From DATCHW01 sp963806045 (GTDB lineage: Bacteria > Bacteroidota > Ignavibacteria > Tepidaquicellales > Tepidaquicellaceae), in assembly GCA_963806045.1 (NCBI GenBank), contig CAWDWP010000004.1, forward strand, positions 248,001 to 312,000: 64,000 nt of DNA, in the 5' to 3' direction. The translations under genes were made by a program, and so were the position numbers. The notes below the pieces were generated by a model. That model ran no database searches. It saw only the letters and a program-made list of their open reading frames with translations, and was not told the origin of the DNA. Each line of letters starts with the position of its first letter. The first letter of the stretch is position 1. Below are positions 36,341 to 45,738 of this stretch, one piece after another.

Positions 36341-36967
36341 ATGGACAAACTAACTAAAAAACAAAAAAGAGTTTTCGAATTTATCGAAAAATATACGAAT
36401 GATAATTCGTACCCTCCTACTTATAAAGACATTTGTGAAAAATTTGAATATTCTATTGGAACAGTACAGGATTATGTAGTTGCCTTAGTCAAGAAGGGAT
36501 ATTTGGAGAAAAAGAAGGATCTCGCAAGAGGATTCAAAATAGTTAAAAAAAGTGATGGTTCAGAAATCCTTAAATCTAAAAGGGATTATGAAATTATCCC
36601 GCTTTATGGTCATGTTGCCGCTGGGGAACCGATATTCGCAAATGATAATATTCAGGGGTATATTTCTGTTGAAAGAAATAAACGAGGCCACCACATTCAT
36701 TTTGCTCTTAAAGTAAAAGGCGATAGTATGAAAGATGCAGGAATCTATGATGGGGATATAGTAATTGTTAAAAAGCAGGATTCTGCCAATGACGGAGATA
36801 TGATCATTGCATTAATTGATGATGAAGCGACTGTTAAAACTCTCAGGAATTCGAAAATTAAGGCTTACCTGGAAGCTTCCAACTCCCGTTATAAATCCAT
36901 AATTAATAAACCTTTTCAAATTATCGGAAAAGTAATTGAATTGAGACGACAATATCAAATTATGTGA
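36341..36967 (+). CDS. lexA: SOS repressor LexA
   Basis: A 208-residue repressor with an N-terminal winged helix-turn-helix (about 5-65; SYPPTYKDICEKFEYSIGTVQDYV) and a C-terminal S24 protease domain. The self-cleavage site is Ala94-Gly95 in GHVAAGEPIF, the nucleophile is Ser129 (KVKGDSMKDAGI) and the general base is Lys166 (EATVKTL). RecA filaments would trigger its self-cleavage on DNA damage. The window also has dinB, a usual SOS member. LexA recognition sequences vary between phyla and none is established here. Confidence 0.95.
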   Translation: MDKLTKKQKRVFEFIEKYTNDNSYPPTYKDICEKFEYSIGTVQDYVVALVKKGYLEKKKDLARGFKIVKKSDGSEILKSKRDYEIIPLYGHVAAGEPIFANDNIQGYISVERNKRGHHIHFALKVKGDSMKDAGIYDGDIVIVKKQDSANDGDMIIALIDDEATVKTLRNSKIKAYLEASNSRYKSIINKPFQIIGKVIELRRQYQIM

Positions 36968-36969
36968 TT

Positions 36970-38265
36970 TTATTTTATTTTCAGTCTTCTGAAAATGTAA
37001 TCGATATTATTTTGAGACTTTGTATAATCGAAAATAGCTTTAAGTTCTTTTTCTGCGAAATATTTCCGCACTTCTTTATCTTCAAGTAATATATCATAAT
37101 AATTTCTTCTTGTATCCCAGCACTTCAAAGCAGTTTTTTGAACGATTCTATAAGCATCTTCTCTTCGCATATTTTTTTCGATAAGCTTTAATAGCACAGA
37201 TTGTGAGAAAATTAGTCCTTTGGTGAACTCAAGATTTTTCTTAATATTATCTTTGTTCACCACAAGATTTCTTAATAGCTCAATAAATTTTGCGAGGATG
37301 TAGTCAAGTAATATTGTGGAGTCGGGAATAATGATTCTTTCTACTGAAGAATGACTAATATCTCTTTCATGCCATAATGTTATGTTTTCCATTGATGCCA
37401 GAGCATTACCTCTTAATACTCTTGCGAGTCCAGATAGCCGTTCGCAAGTGATAGGATTCTTTTTGTGCGGCATTGCAGAGGAACCTTTTTGTCCTTTCTC
37501 AAAATACTCTTCCAATTCCAGTGTCTCGGTTTTTTGCAACAGTCGAATTTCAGTTGTATATTTTTCGATACATGATGCAATAATCGCGAGGGTTGTCAGA
37601 TATTCTGCATGACGGTCCCTTTGCAGTATTTGCGTGGATATTTTGGTGGTTTTCAAAGTGAGTTTTTTGCATACGTATTCTTCAACTTTAGGTGAGATAT
37701 GTTCATATGTTCCAACAGCTCCTGAAATCTGTCCAACAGAAATTATATCGATAGCTTTTTTCATTCTTTCAAGATTTCTGGTTGTCTCATCATACCAAAC
37801 AGCAAATTTCAAACCAAGTGTAATCGGCTCAGCATGAACACCATGGGTCCTGCCAATCATGTTCAAATACTTATATTTTTTAGAGATTGAATATAAAACA
37901 TTTTTAAGATTGTTAAGTAATTCCAGAATTATCAATCCTGCTTGCTTCATCTGAATTGAGAGGGCCGTATCTAAAAGATCAGAGCTGGTCATTCCCATAT
38001 GAACAAATCGGGAATCAATACCAATATATTCTGATACATTTGTCAAAAATGCAATAACGTCATGTTTAACCGTATTTTCGATAGCGAGAATTCTTTTTAC
38101 ATTAAAATCAGCTTTAGTTTTAATATTCCTCAAAGATTTATTTGAAATTAATCCTAATTTGTTTTGCGCTTCACAGGCAAGAATTTCAATATCGAGCCAG
38201 ATTTTATATTTATTATCATCCGACCAAATATGTGTTATTTCTTTTCTTGAGTATCTCTCTATCAT
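36970..38265 (-). CDS. purB: Adenylosuccinate lyase
   Basis: A 431-residue fumarase/aspartase superfamily enzyme. It cleaves SAICAR and adenylosuccinate in purine synthesis. The superfamily signature GSSAMPHKKNPITCE is intact and the first conserved block (HVHMGMTSSDLLDTAL type; here FVHMGMTSSDLLDTA) and the second (MIGRTHGVHAEP) are both present. It is the last gene of a minus-strand run that includes a SpoIIE-type phosphatase, with a gap of 14 bases. Convergent with lexA with 2 bases between the ends. Confidence 0.95.
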   Translation of the reverse strand: MIERYSRKEITHIWSDDNKYKIWLDIEILACEAQNKLGLISNKSLRNIKTKADFNVKRILAIENTVKHDVIAFLTNVSEYIGIDSRFVHMGMTSSDLLDTALSIQMKQAGLIILELLNNLKNVLYSISKKYKYLNMIGRTHGVHAEPITLGLKFAVWYDETTRNLERMKKAIDIISVGQISGAVGTYEHISPKVEEYVCKKLTLKTTKISTQILQRDRHAEYLTTLAIIASCIEKYTTEIRLLQKTETLELEEYFEKGQKGSSAMPHKKNPITCERLSGLARVLRGNALASMENITLWHERDISHSSVERIIIPDSTILLDYILAKFIELLRNLVVNKDNIKKNLEFTKGLIFSQSVLLKLIEKNMRREDAYRIVQKTALKCWDTRRNYYDILLEDKEVRKYFAEKELKAIFDYTKSQNNIDYIFRRLKIK

Positions 38266-38279
38266 TATGTTAATTTTTA

Positions 38280-40790
38280 TTAGTTAACAATTTTAACAGT
38301 TACAAAAGTGATATCGTCGTTTTGCTCGTAATCTCCGCGAAATGCATCGACTTCTGCATTAATCTTATTTTTTAATTCTAAGGAAGTTGAGTTAAGAGAT
38401 TTAGTTAATATCTTTTTTAAATTATCTAATCCGAATTCTTCACGGTTTTTATTCATTGCTTCTGTTAATCCGTCAGAATAAAATAGAAATAAATCATTTA
38501 TATTAAAATCTATTTCCATCTCTTCAAGATTTGATTCAAAAATTCCTTTAGTTTCGAGTCCAAGACCTATTCCTTTATTATTCAGTGAAATGATCTCTTT
38601 ACCATTGTGGTATAAAACAGGATTATGGCCTGCTCTTGCCAGGGTCACCTTCCTTTTCTCAACATTGAATCTGGCGATAATCATTGTTATAAATGAGTTT
38701 CTCTCGATCTGAGGATAGATCTGCTTGTTAATTTCAATCAATATATCTTTCGGACTGTAGATTACTTTAGCAGCAAACTGAATCATCGTTTGCACTTTGG
38801 TCATATATAATGCAGCCGGTATTCCTTTTCCGCTTACATCGGCTACGACCAGAAGCAATTCATTTTCATTTATTTTAATATAATCACAAAAATCACCTCC
38901 GATATATTTTGCTGATTTTGAGGAACATGCTATATCAATGCCGGACATATTAAAATGTTCATCCGGTAAAAGCGATTGCTGAATGTTTCTTGCAATTAGA
39001 AGTTCTTTTTCAATTTTTAGTTTTTCTATTTCCTCACTTCTTAATCTTGCATTCTCAAGAGCGATACCAAACTGATATGCTATGGTTTTTAATAAATCAA
39101 TATCCTCGTCTGAATATGCTTTTCCGGATAATTTATTACTTAAGTTAATTGAACCTACTGTTTTATTTTTAATATTAATCGGGAGGACCAATGCTAAACC
39201 TGAACTTTTAACGAAGTCTATTTCTTCATTACTAAATTTATTCTCAATCAAAAAGTAAGAATTAAGTAATATCGGTTCACTGTGATTGGATAAAAGTTTA
39301 ATAAAGAAAACGTTTCTTGTCTTTTGAGCTTTAGTAATTTCATCTGAACCGGATTCGGATGTATTAAATAATTTCGAATAAGACGGATTTTTTAATATAA
39401 GATCGATACTACTTAAATTCATAATATTCTGTATACGCGAAGACATATTTATCAGTCCTTCATTTATATCAGAATAATAAGTCAGTTCCTTTGAAAACTC
39501 CAATAACGATTTTCGATAATTATATCTTTCACGATAGAACATTTTATCTACAAATTCTTTAGCTTTTTTATTAAGAAAATCAAAAGTCAGAATTACAATA
39601 AGAATAATTATTACAGCCAGAAACTGTTTGTTTGTAAAATAATCTGCAAACAGTAAATTAATTAGAAATACAAACAATAAATTTACTCCGATAATCAAAA
39701 TAGTTGCTACTCCGAATACTAAACCCTTTTTAATAATAAATTCTGTGTCTAATATTCTATATTTGAAAATTGAAAAGCCGAATGAAAATGGAATTGCCAG
39801 TACCAGTATTACGGGTAGAAAATAAATTGCATTAACTAAAAAAATTGGTCTGTTAATAATTTGAAGAACACCAAAATAAATAAACCCTGCTAGTCCTATT
39901 AAAAAACCATTCAAAATAATTTTTAATGATTTTTTAACAACTTCGTCATTAATTTTCTTGTATGAAATTATAAAAATTATTATACCAATTAAAATATATG
40001 AAGTAATCAGAACAAAAATAATATTTCCTGTGATGGTTTCGAACTTAGAATTAAAAATGAAGTTTAATAATCTTTGCATTAAAGCTGCTAGTAGGGGGAT
40101 AAGATATAATGCGATTAATACTTTTTTCCGTTTTTTAAAACTATACTTAATAGGATAGGTTAGAAAAAAATGAATAAATAATGGATGAAATGTTATTGCA
40201 TAAAATAAAGTATGAATATATAAAAACAATGAATTTTGTAAATTATTAACAGAACTTGTATAAACTAGTATTCCGGACGAGGCTGAACACCCGAGAAAGA
40301 AAAATAATTGAGATGTTAATTCTTTGGGTTTCGAATATCCTACAAGAAATGCAACAAACAAAAAACCAAGTCCAAGCGTTGAAAATATTATTAGTAGTAC
40401 ATTAAAAAATTTATAAACATATATTTCGAAATTTACAACCTTATTTTCCCGGATTACAGTATATATTATATATTCATCTTTATAGGTATTAAGGATTTTC
40501 ATAGCTTCTACACCGTTTGAAATTGCTTTTCCGTTTATTTCAGTTAATATATCACCTTGTTTTAGTCCGGCTTTATCAGCTACTCCACCGGGTATAATTT
40601 CAGTAATAAAGACTCCTTTATCGAGTTTTTTACCGTTATATTCATTTACCCAAAGACAATCATCTGTGGTAATTTGATCGAAAAATATAAGATTTACAGA
40701 AGTATAGACGGTTATAATTAGAGAATACAAAGCAATAAGAAGAAATAATGCTCTTAATGTGCTTTCACTAAATTTGTTTAATAATCTCAT
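38280..40790 (-). CDS. Membrane PP2C (SpoIIE-type) phosphatase with PDZ and GAF domains
   Basis: An 836-residue signalling protein. In order: a first membrane helix (about 13-35); a PDZ-like domain (about 45-125, GVADKAGLKQGDILTEING); a block of about seven helices (130-420); a GAF domain (about 440-590); and a SpoIIE/RsbU-type PP2C phosphatase (about 600-836) with YIGGDFCDY, VVADVSGKGIPAALYM and FLFYSDGLTEAMN. Such proteins dephosphorylate an anti-anti-sigma factor or another Ser/Thr phosphoprotein. No anti-sigma or STAS gene is adjacent. The PDZ outside the membrane suggests that it senses envelope protein state. Function inferred from domains only. Confidence 0.87.
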   Translation of the reverse strand: MRLLNKFSESTLRALFLLIALYSLIITVYTSVNLIFFDQITTDDCLWVNEYNGKKLDKGVFITEIIPGGVADKAGLKQGDILTEINGKAISNGVEAMKILNTYKDEYIIYTVIRENKVVNFEIYVYKFFNVLLIIFSTLGLGFLFVAFLVGYSKPKELTSQLFFFLGCSASSGILVYTSSVNNLQNSLFLYIHTLFYAITFHPLFIHFFLTYPIKYSFKKRKKVLIALYLIPLLAALMQRLLNFIFNSKFETITGNIIFVLITSYILIGIIIFIISYKKINDEVVKKSLKIILNGFLIGLAGFIYFGVLQIINRPIFLVNAIYFLPVILVLAIPFSFGFSIFKYRILDTEFIIKKGLVFGVATILIIGVNLLFVFLINLLFADYFTNKQFLAVIIILIVILTFDFLNKKAKEFVDKMFYRERYNYRKSLLEFSKELTYYSDINEGLINMSSRIQNIMNLSSIDLILKNPSYSKLFNTSESGSDEITKAQKTRNVFFIKLLSNHSEPILLNSYFLIENKFSNEEIDFVKSSGLALVLPINIKNKTVGSINLSNKLSGKAYSDEDIDLLKTIAYQFGIALENARLRSEEIEKLKIEKELLIARNIQQSLLPDEHFNMSGIDIACSSKSAKYIGGDFCDYIKINENELLLVVADVSGKGIPAALYMTKVQTMIQFAAKVIYSPKDILIEINKQIYPQIERNSFITMIIARFNVEKRKVTLARAGHNPVLYHNGKEIISLNNKGIGLGLETKGIFESNLEEMEIDFNINDLFLFYSDGLTEAMNKNREEFGLDNLKKILTKSLNSTSLELKNKINAEVDAFRGDYEQNDDITFVTVKIVN

Positions 40791-40833
40791 TGTTTAATTG
40801 ATTACCAAATTAAAGCAAAATAAATAGCAGGGT

Positions 40834-43590
40834 CTATAAATCATACCCGATCGAGAAATAAAAAGTATAAGGTCCCCAGATGAATGAATTTTTGCTTAAT
40901 CCTTTATTTATTATAACACTTCTTCCTCCGGAAAATGAAGCTTTTCCCACCGGTGTATCGAACTGAATTGACAATCCTACTCCATGTCTCAAATCTTTAA
41001 ATCTCAAATCCTGCGCACTTTCCCATATTTGTCCTAAATCATATCTCGCAGATATATAAGTATCAAAAAATAATTTAACGGGAAATAAATATCTGTATTC
41101 CAGTGATGTTAATAAAATTTGTCTTCCTCTAAGTTCATTTTCTACCATGCCGTAAAATAAGTTTTCCCCACCAAGAGAAAATTGCTCCGTAAACGGTGTA
41201 GTGTTATCTTCGAAACCAAAAATGAATTTTGGTTTTAATAAGCTGTTTTTACCTATTGAAATATTTTGTTCATAATAGAGATTTAAAATCGAATATGAAA
41301 TGTTCCCGCCGAATTTATCCTGGGCTGATTCATAAGAAAAGCTTATTAAATTTCCACTCATCGGGAATGGTATTTTATTTCTCGTATCTATAATTGAACC
41401 AACTTTGATTTTAAGAACTGTTTGTTCGCTTTGGATTTTACTTATTGCGGAATTATCATTACTTTTTTGTTTTTCGTAAAATAATTGTCCGTATATTGTG
41501 CCTAATCTCTCCAGTTGCTTTCCGAGCAGAAAACTTAATCCATATCTGGTATCTCTGTATTCTCCTATATTTGTCCTTATATACTCATAATTTATTAAAT
41601 CTATATTTTGAACGTAAGAAAAAATGTCTCGGAAATTATAATAAGCCGAAAACTTATATGTGTAAAATGTATTAAAAAACCTGTTTGATTTCAGTTCTAA
41701 TTTGTATTCACGGTCTCGAAGTCCGCCATTTGTATTCAAACTTAATTCATTTCCTGTTCCAAATAGATTCTCATCTCTAATATCAAATAAGAGCTGAAGT
41801 TTTCGCTCATTATCTGCCCGCATCGAAAATCTGAAATTTTTCGAACTTTTCTCAACCATATTAATCCTGATATCCGGCTTTAAAGTATCTTTACTATAAT
41901 CAAAATCGATACTTATTTGTTTAAATAGATTGGTACTATATATATTTGATAATGTTTCTTCCAAATCATTTGAATATAATATTTTTGAATTAGACAATTT
42001 AAGTTCTCTTAATATTACGGAATTATTAGTCAGATTGTTTCCTTTTAATATTACATCATTAAACGAACCATCAGTAATGTTTATATTCAAAACTCCTGTA
42101 GAATAGTCCAATTTGAATTGAGATATTTCTGCTAATGATATTTTATTTGATCTCAGAACATCATAGATACTCTCAAAAAGATGATATAAAGATATTGAGT
42201 TTATAACGTTCTTAACATTCGTGCTTTTATAATTATCTACCAAAGTATCCAGAAATTTGAAATTTGAGTTCAATTTTATATCCTGAAGAATAGGATTACT
42301 TATAAGATTATATATCAATTTTGGACCGAATTCATCTCTGAATACTTCCGCATATACATTTTGATAAAAACCCGTATTATATAATTGCTTTAATGTTTTT
42401 TCTATAATTGTGAATCTAAGGAAATTTTTTGTTTGGGATTTCAGAATATAATCTTTTAAGGAGTCTGGAATAATATCAGATTCAATTTTTATATCCGGAT
42501 TAATTATAAAATTATTGAAATACCGGGAGGAAGAACTTTCTGCAGAATCCAGTTTCGTTTTTAACGAATTCATCATTTCAGATGTTTTTGATTTTCCTTT
42601 GTCAATAAGAAAATCAATCGAAGTGAAATTCGAAGCCTGATAATTTCCTATATCAGGAGTTATAACTAAATCAGCTTTTGAAAGTTGTGCTTCATTCAAT
42701 TTTGCCATTGTAATTGAAATAACCTGATCTGCTGTGTTTACAGGATTGTCCAATTCCTCGTGTTCCCTTAAAGGACTTGTAGAATTTACTGCAATAACAA
42801 AATCTGCTTCGTTTTCTCTTGCTGTGGTTACAGGAATATTGGCAGTTAATCCACCATCTACAAGATTTTTACCATTGAAAATTGTGGGTGAATAAAGTAA
42901 AGGAAAAGTCAAAGATGCTTTAACAGCTTCACTTATATTTCCACTTTTGATATCATATCGTTCGCCTTTATCAAAATCAGTAGTGACAGCTATAAAAGGA
43001 ATTTCAAGGTCATTGAAACTATTTTTTGGTTTGAAATGAGTATTTGCAAATAAAACATTTAAAAATTCGAGTATTTGAAAACCACTTGAAATTGAAGATG
43101 GAATTGAGGGAATAAATCCATCAAGAGAAATAGTTATTAGACTTTTATCCTGCCTTTGCTTTTGCTCTAAAAATAACGCTTCCCTCTGATATTTATCTGT
43201 AAGACTTAACTTATCCGTCCAATCGATTTCTTTAAATGTTTCCTTTAGTTCCTTTACAGAATAACCGCTGGAATACAATCCCCCTATAACACTTCCCATA
43301 CTTGTCCCTACAATTAAATCTATATCAATATTGTGTTTCTCAAGAGTTTCGAGTACACCAAGCTGAGAGAATCCTCTTGCACCACCTCCGCTTAATACTA
43401 ATGCAGTTTTCTTCTGATTGCACTTTTTTAAAAATACATTAAAATTGTTAGTATCTAAATTAAATTTAGGTTTAAAATTTAAATAGATATAATTTTTATT
43501 TGAGTCGGATAACTGCTGACTGAATGATTGACTATACCCAAGTACAACAATATAAACAATCAATAATATTTTAATAGAAATAATCTTCAT
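40834..43590 (-). CDS. Patatin-like phospholipase fused to POTRA and Omp85 barrel (PlpD-like)
   Basis: A 918-residue secreted or outer-membrane protein. After a signal segment (cleaved near SQSFSQ) comes a patatin domain with oxyanion motif GGGARGF (68-74), nucleophile Ser97 in GTSMGS and catalytic Asp in the DGG at 245-247. POTRA-like repeats (about 370-560) and a barrel (about 580-918) follow, ending in an aromatic-rich YFSIGYDL. This is the architecture of the type Vd secretion protein PlpD, a lipase whose own barrel carries it to the surface, though PlpD has one POTRA. Its ATG overlaps the symporter stop by four bases. Phospholipase activity is likely. Confidence 0.88.
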   Translation of the reverse strand: MKIISIKILLIVYIVVLGYSQSFSQQLSDSNKNYIYLNFKPKFNLDTNNFNVFLKKCNQKKTALVLSGGGARGFSQLGVLETLEKHNIDIDLIVGTSMGSVIGGLYSSGYSVKELKETFKEIDWTDKLSLTDKYQREALFLEQKQRQDKSLITISLDGFIPSIPSSISSGFQILEFLNVLFANTHFKPKNSFNDLEIPFIAVTTDFDKGERYDIKSGNISEAVKASLTFPLLYSPTIFNGKNLVDGGLTANIPVTTARENEADFVIAVNSTSPLREHEELDNPVNTADQVISITMAKLNEAQLSKADLVITPDIGNYQASNFTSIDFLIDKGKSKTSEMMNSLKTKLDSAESSSSRYFNNFIINPDIKIESDIIPDSLKDYILKSQTKNFLRFTIIEKTLKQLYNTGFYQNVYAEVFRDEFGPKLIYNLISNPILQDIKLNSNFKFLDTLVDNYKSTNVKNVINSISLYHLFESIYDVLRSNKISLAEISQFKLDYSTGVLNINITDGSFNDVILKGNNLTNNSVILRELKLSNSKILYSNDLEETLSNIYSTNLFKQISIDFDYSKDTLKPDIRINMVEKSSKNFRFSMRADNERKLQLLFDIRDENLFGTGNELSLNTNGGLRDREYKLELKSNRFFNTFYTYKFSAYYNFRDIFSYVQNIDLINYEYIRTNIGEYRDTRYGLSFLLGKQLERLGTIYGQLFYEKQKSNDNSAISKIQSEQTVLKIKVGSIIDTRNKIPFPMSGNLISFSYESAQDKFGGNISYSILNLYYEQNISIGKNSLLKPKFIFGFEDNTTPFTEQFSLGGENLFYGMVENELRGRQILLTSLEYRYLFPVKLFFDTYISARYDLGQIWESAQDLRFKDLRHGVGLSIQFDTPVGKASFSGGRSVIINKGLSKNSFIWGPYTFYFSIGYDL

Positions 43591-44984
43591 TTATTAAACT
43601 CTTTTTTAAAAAATAAACCTAAAACATAAATTGTCAATCCTGTAAATAATCCCGGATATAAAGGTTCAAGTCCGAAAAAATATGACGGATTACCATTAAT
43701 AATGTATATATTCCCAAAAATAAACGATGTAAATGAAACAAGAAATGAAGCTAACATTGACACTAAAATAAAATTTTTATGAATTATTAGTTTTTGAGAA
43801 TAAGAGGAAACAATACTTATTAATAATGCAGGAATGATTAATGTACCGATTGTATACCATATCTGAACCACTGAAGGAATTAAAATTGCAATAATCAAAG
43901 ATAATATCGATGTAACAATAATCCCAATTTTTGAATATTTATTATTAGAATCTTCTTTCTTTATAATTTTTGATATGATATCCTTACCCAGAGTTGTTGC
44001 CGATATAAAAATATTTGAATTTAGTGTAGACATAATAGTCGCGATCATACCAACAAAGAAAAATCCCTTTGCAATAGGCGGTAATATATCATTAGCTAAC
44101 AAAGGATATGACATCTTAGGGTCACTAATATTTTTTAAATGCGCAGAAGCATATAATCCTGTTGTTGTCGTTAAAAAATCAAAGACAAACCAGAATATTA
44201 ACGATATTAAAACACCTTTTTTTGCAGTGGATTCGGATTTAGCAGCATAACATCTCTGGTGAAAGGAGGGATCCACAATTGCCCAGGCACCGATAAAGAA
44301 CCATACCATTATAAATTGAAGAGAGTTATTTCCGGTAAGACTTAAACGACCTTGTGGAAGATTAAGTTGAAGATATTCTAATCCTCCAAATTTAAAGAAA
44401 CAAAAAGGTAATATTATTCCAAATCCCAGAAACATTAAAACAAATTCAAATATATTAACTCTGACATCAGCTCTTAATCCTCCTTTGATCAGGTAAACAG
44501 CTGAGAAAATCAAAGTTATTATCATCGATATAATCAGATTCCATCCAAAAATTACCTGAACTATTATACCAAGCATTAATATGTACGGAGCAGGTGTGAC
44601 AAGTAGAAAAACCAGTATTCCTCCGACAATGCTTACTTTTTTCCCATAGGTATGTTCAAGTTTATCAGGAATAGTGAAAAGTTCAGTTCTTCGCACCTTT
44701 TTGGCTAAAAAAAGAGCAAATATTGCTACAAAAAAATAATATGGAAAAGCATTTAAAAGCCAGCTGGAAAGTCCGTAGTTATAAGTAAATTCACCAATTC
44801 CCAAAATCCCTCCGTAAAAGGTTGACACTAATGTTGCAACAAATGCAGGTAATGTTATTTTTCTGCTTGCTACTAAGTAATCAATTTTACTCTTATCATC
44901 AGTTCTGGTTCTAAAACCAATGAATAGTACTATGACAAAATAAAGTAATATTAATATTAAATCTCCTATGCTGAATTGAACCAT
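43587..44984 (-). CDS. Sodium:solute symporter family protein
   Basis: A 465-residue membrane transporter with about 12-13 helices and no large loops. It resembles the SSS family (LeuT-like fold): the N-terminal segment FRTRTDDKSKIDYLVASRKI, LVSTFYGGILGIGEFTYN and the later STLNSNIFISATTLGKDI. SSS members take up sugars, amino acids or vitamins with Na+. It stands directly downstream of the thiamine pyrophosphokinase gene, which hints at vitamin uptake. That is only a guess from the neighbour; no TPP riboswitch is visible upstream of the pair. Confidence 0.87.
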   Translation of the reverse strand: MVQFSIGDLILILLYFVIVLFIGFRTRTDDKSKIDYLVASRKITLPAFVATLVSTFYGGILGIGEFTYNYGLSSWLLNAFPYYFFVAIFALFLAKKVRRTELFTIPDKLEHTYGKKVSIVGGILVFLLVTPAPYILMLGIIVQVIFGWNLIISMIITLIFSAVYLIKGGLRADVRVNIFEFVLMFLGFGIILPFCFFKFGGLEYLQLNLPQGRLSLTGNNSLQFIMVWFFIGAWAIVDPSFHQRCYAAKSESTAKKGVLISLIFWFVFDFLTTTTGLYASAHLKNISDPKMSYPLLANDILPPIAKGFFFVGMIATIMSTLNSNIFISATTLGKDIISKIIKKEDSNNKYSKIGIIVTSILSLIIAILIPSVVQIWYTIGTLIIPALLISIVSSYSQKLIIHKNFILVSMLASFLVSFTSFIFGNIYIINGNPSYFFGLEPLYPGLFTGLTIYVLGLFFKKEFNK

Positions 44985-45014
44985 TATGACAAACTATAAT
45001 TAAATCCGGGAAGA

Positions 45015-45653
45015 TTACAAAAAGTGTTTTTTAAAAAGTAGTAAATCACCCTCGCTAAACTGAATGGTGATTTTGTCAGAAATTGATTCATTAAGTGTTC
45101 CTTCTCTTACTCCAAATTCCAGATCTTCATTATTCAAAGGATATTTTAATCCGTTCGTTATTATTCCCTTAGCATATGGCATAGCCATGAAAGATAAAGT
45201 TTTATTTTTTTTGTAGTTGAAACTCAAACTATTTTTAATGAAAAATATTTCAAATCTGGCGTCAATCAATTTCAATTCAAGTGATTTATAGTACCTTTTT
45301 AGAATACTGAAATTGTTGAGCGTATGATCAGATCTTCTGCTGATAGCACCAAAAATTAAACATTTTTTTATATTATTTTCTATACAATACATTAATGATT
45401 TTTCAAAATCAGTAGTATCCTGATCTTCAATTTTTCTGATTTCAATACTCTTTTTGGAAAAATATTTCATTGATTCTCTGTTAATTGAATCCAGATCTCC
45501 AAGGATAATGTTAGGTAAAATACTGTAATTTCGCATCTTATTTGCTCCACCATCAGCACATATAATATATGAAGTCTTTTTTATATAATGCTCGACAATT
45601 TTACAGTGGGGGAGTTTTCCATTAAGAAAAATAATCGAATCGAGCTCGTTCAT
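45015..45653 (-). CDS. thiN: Thiamine pyrophosphokinase
   Basis: A 212-residue enzyme that transfers pyrophosphate from ATP to thiamine to give TPP. The core is conserved: IICADGGANKMRN, PNIILGDLDSI, the strand pattern DQDTTDFEKSLMYC, and GAISRRSDHTLNN. It heads a minus-strand operon of symporter, patatin, phosphatase and purB. The 85 bases to the divergent VWA gene contain no visible TPP riboswitch. Confidence 0.92.
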   Translation of the reverse strand: MNELDSIIFLNGKLPHCKIVEHYIKKTSYIICADGGANKMRNYSILPNIILGDLDSINRESMKYFSKKSIEIRKIEDQDTTDFEKSLMYCIENNIKKCLIFGAISRRSDHTLNNFSILKRYYKSLELKLIDARFEIFFIKNSLSFNYKKNKTLSFMAMPYAKGIITNGLKYPLNNEDLEFGVREGTLNESISDKITIQFSEGDLLLFKKHFL

Positions 45654-45738
45654 TTAATTTAAAATTGAATTGTTTAAGACATTATAATTAATTAAAATAA
45701 ATTCTTATATATGTAAAAACAATGGATAATTCATAAAA

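Noticed and set aside
45654..45738. TPP riboswitch upstream of thiN
   Set aside because: The region is only 85 bases of A+T-rich sequence without the CTGAGA/THI-box core.
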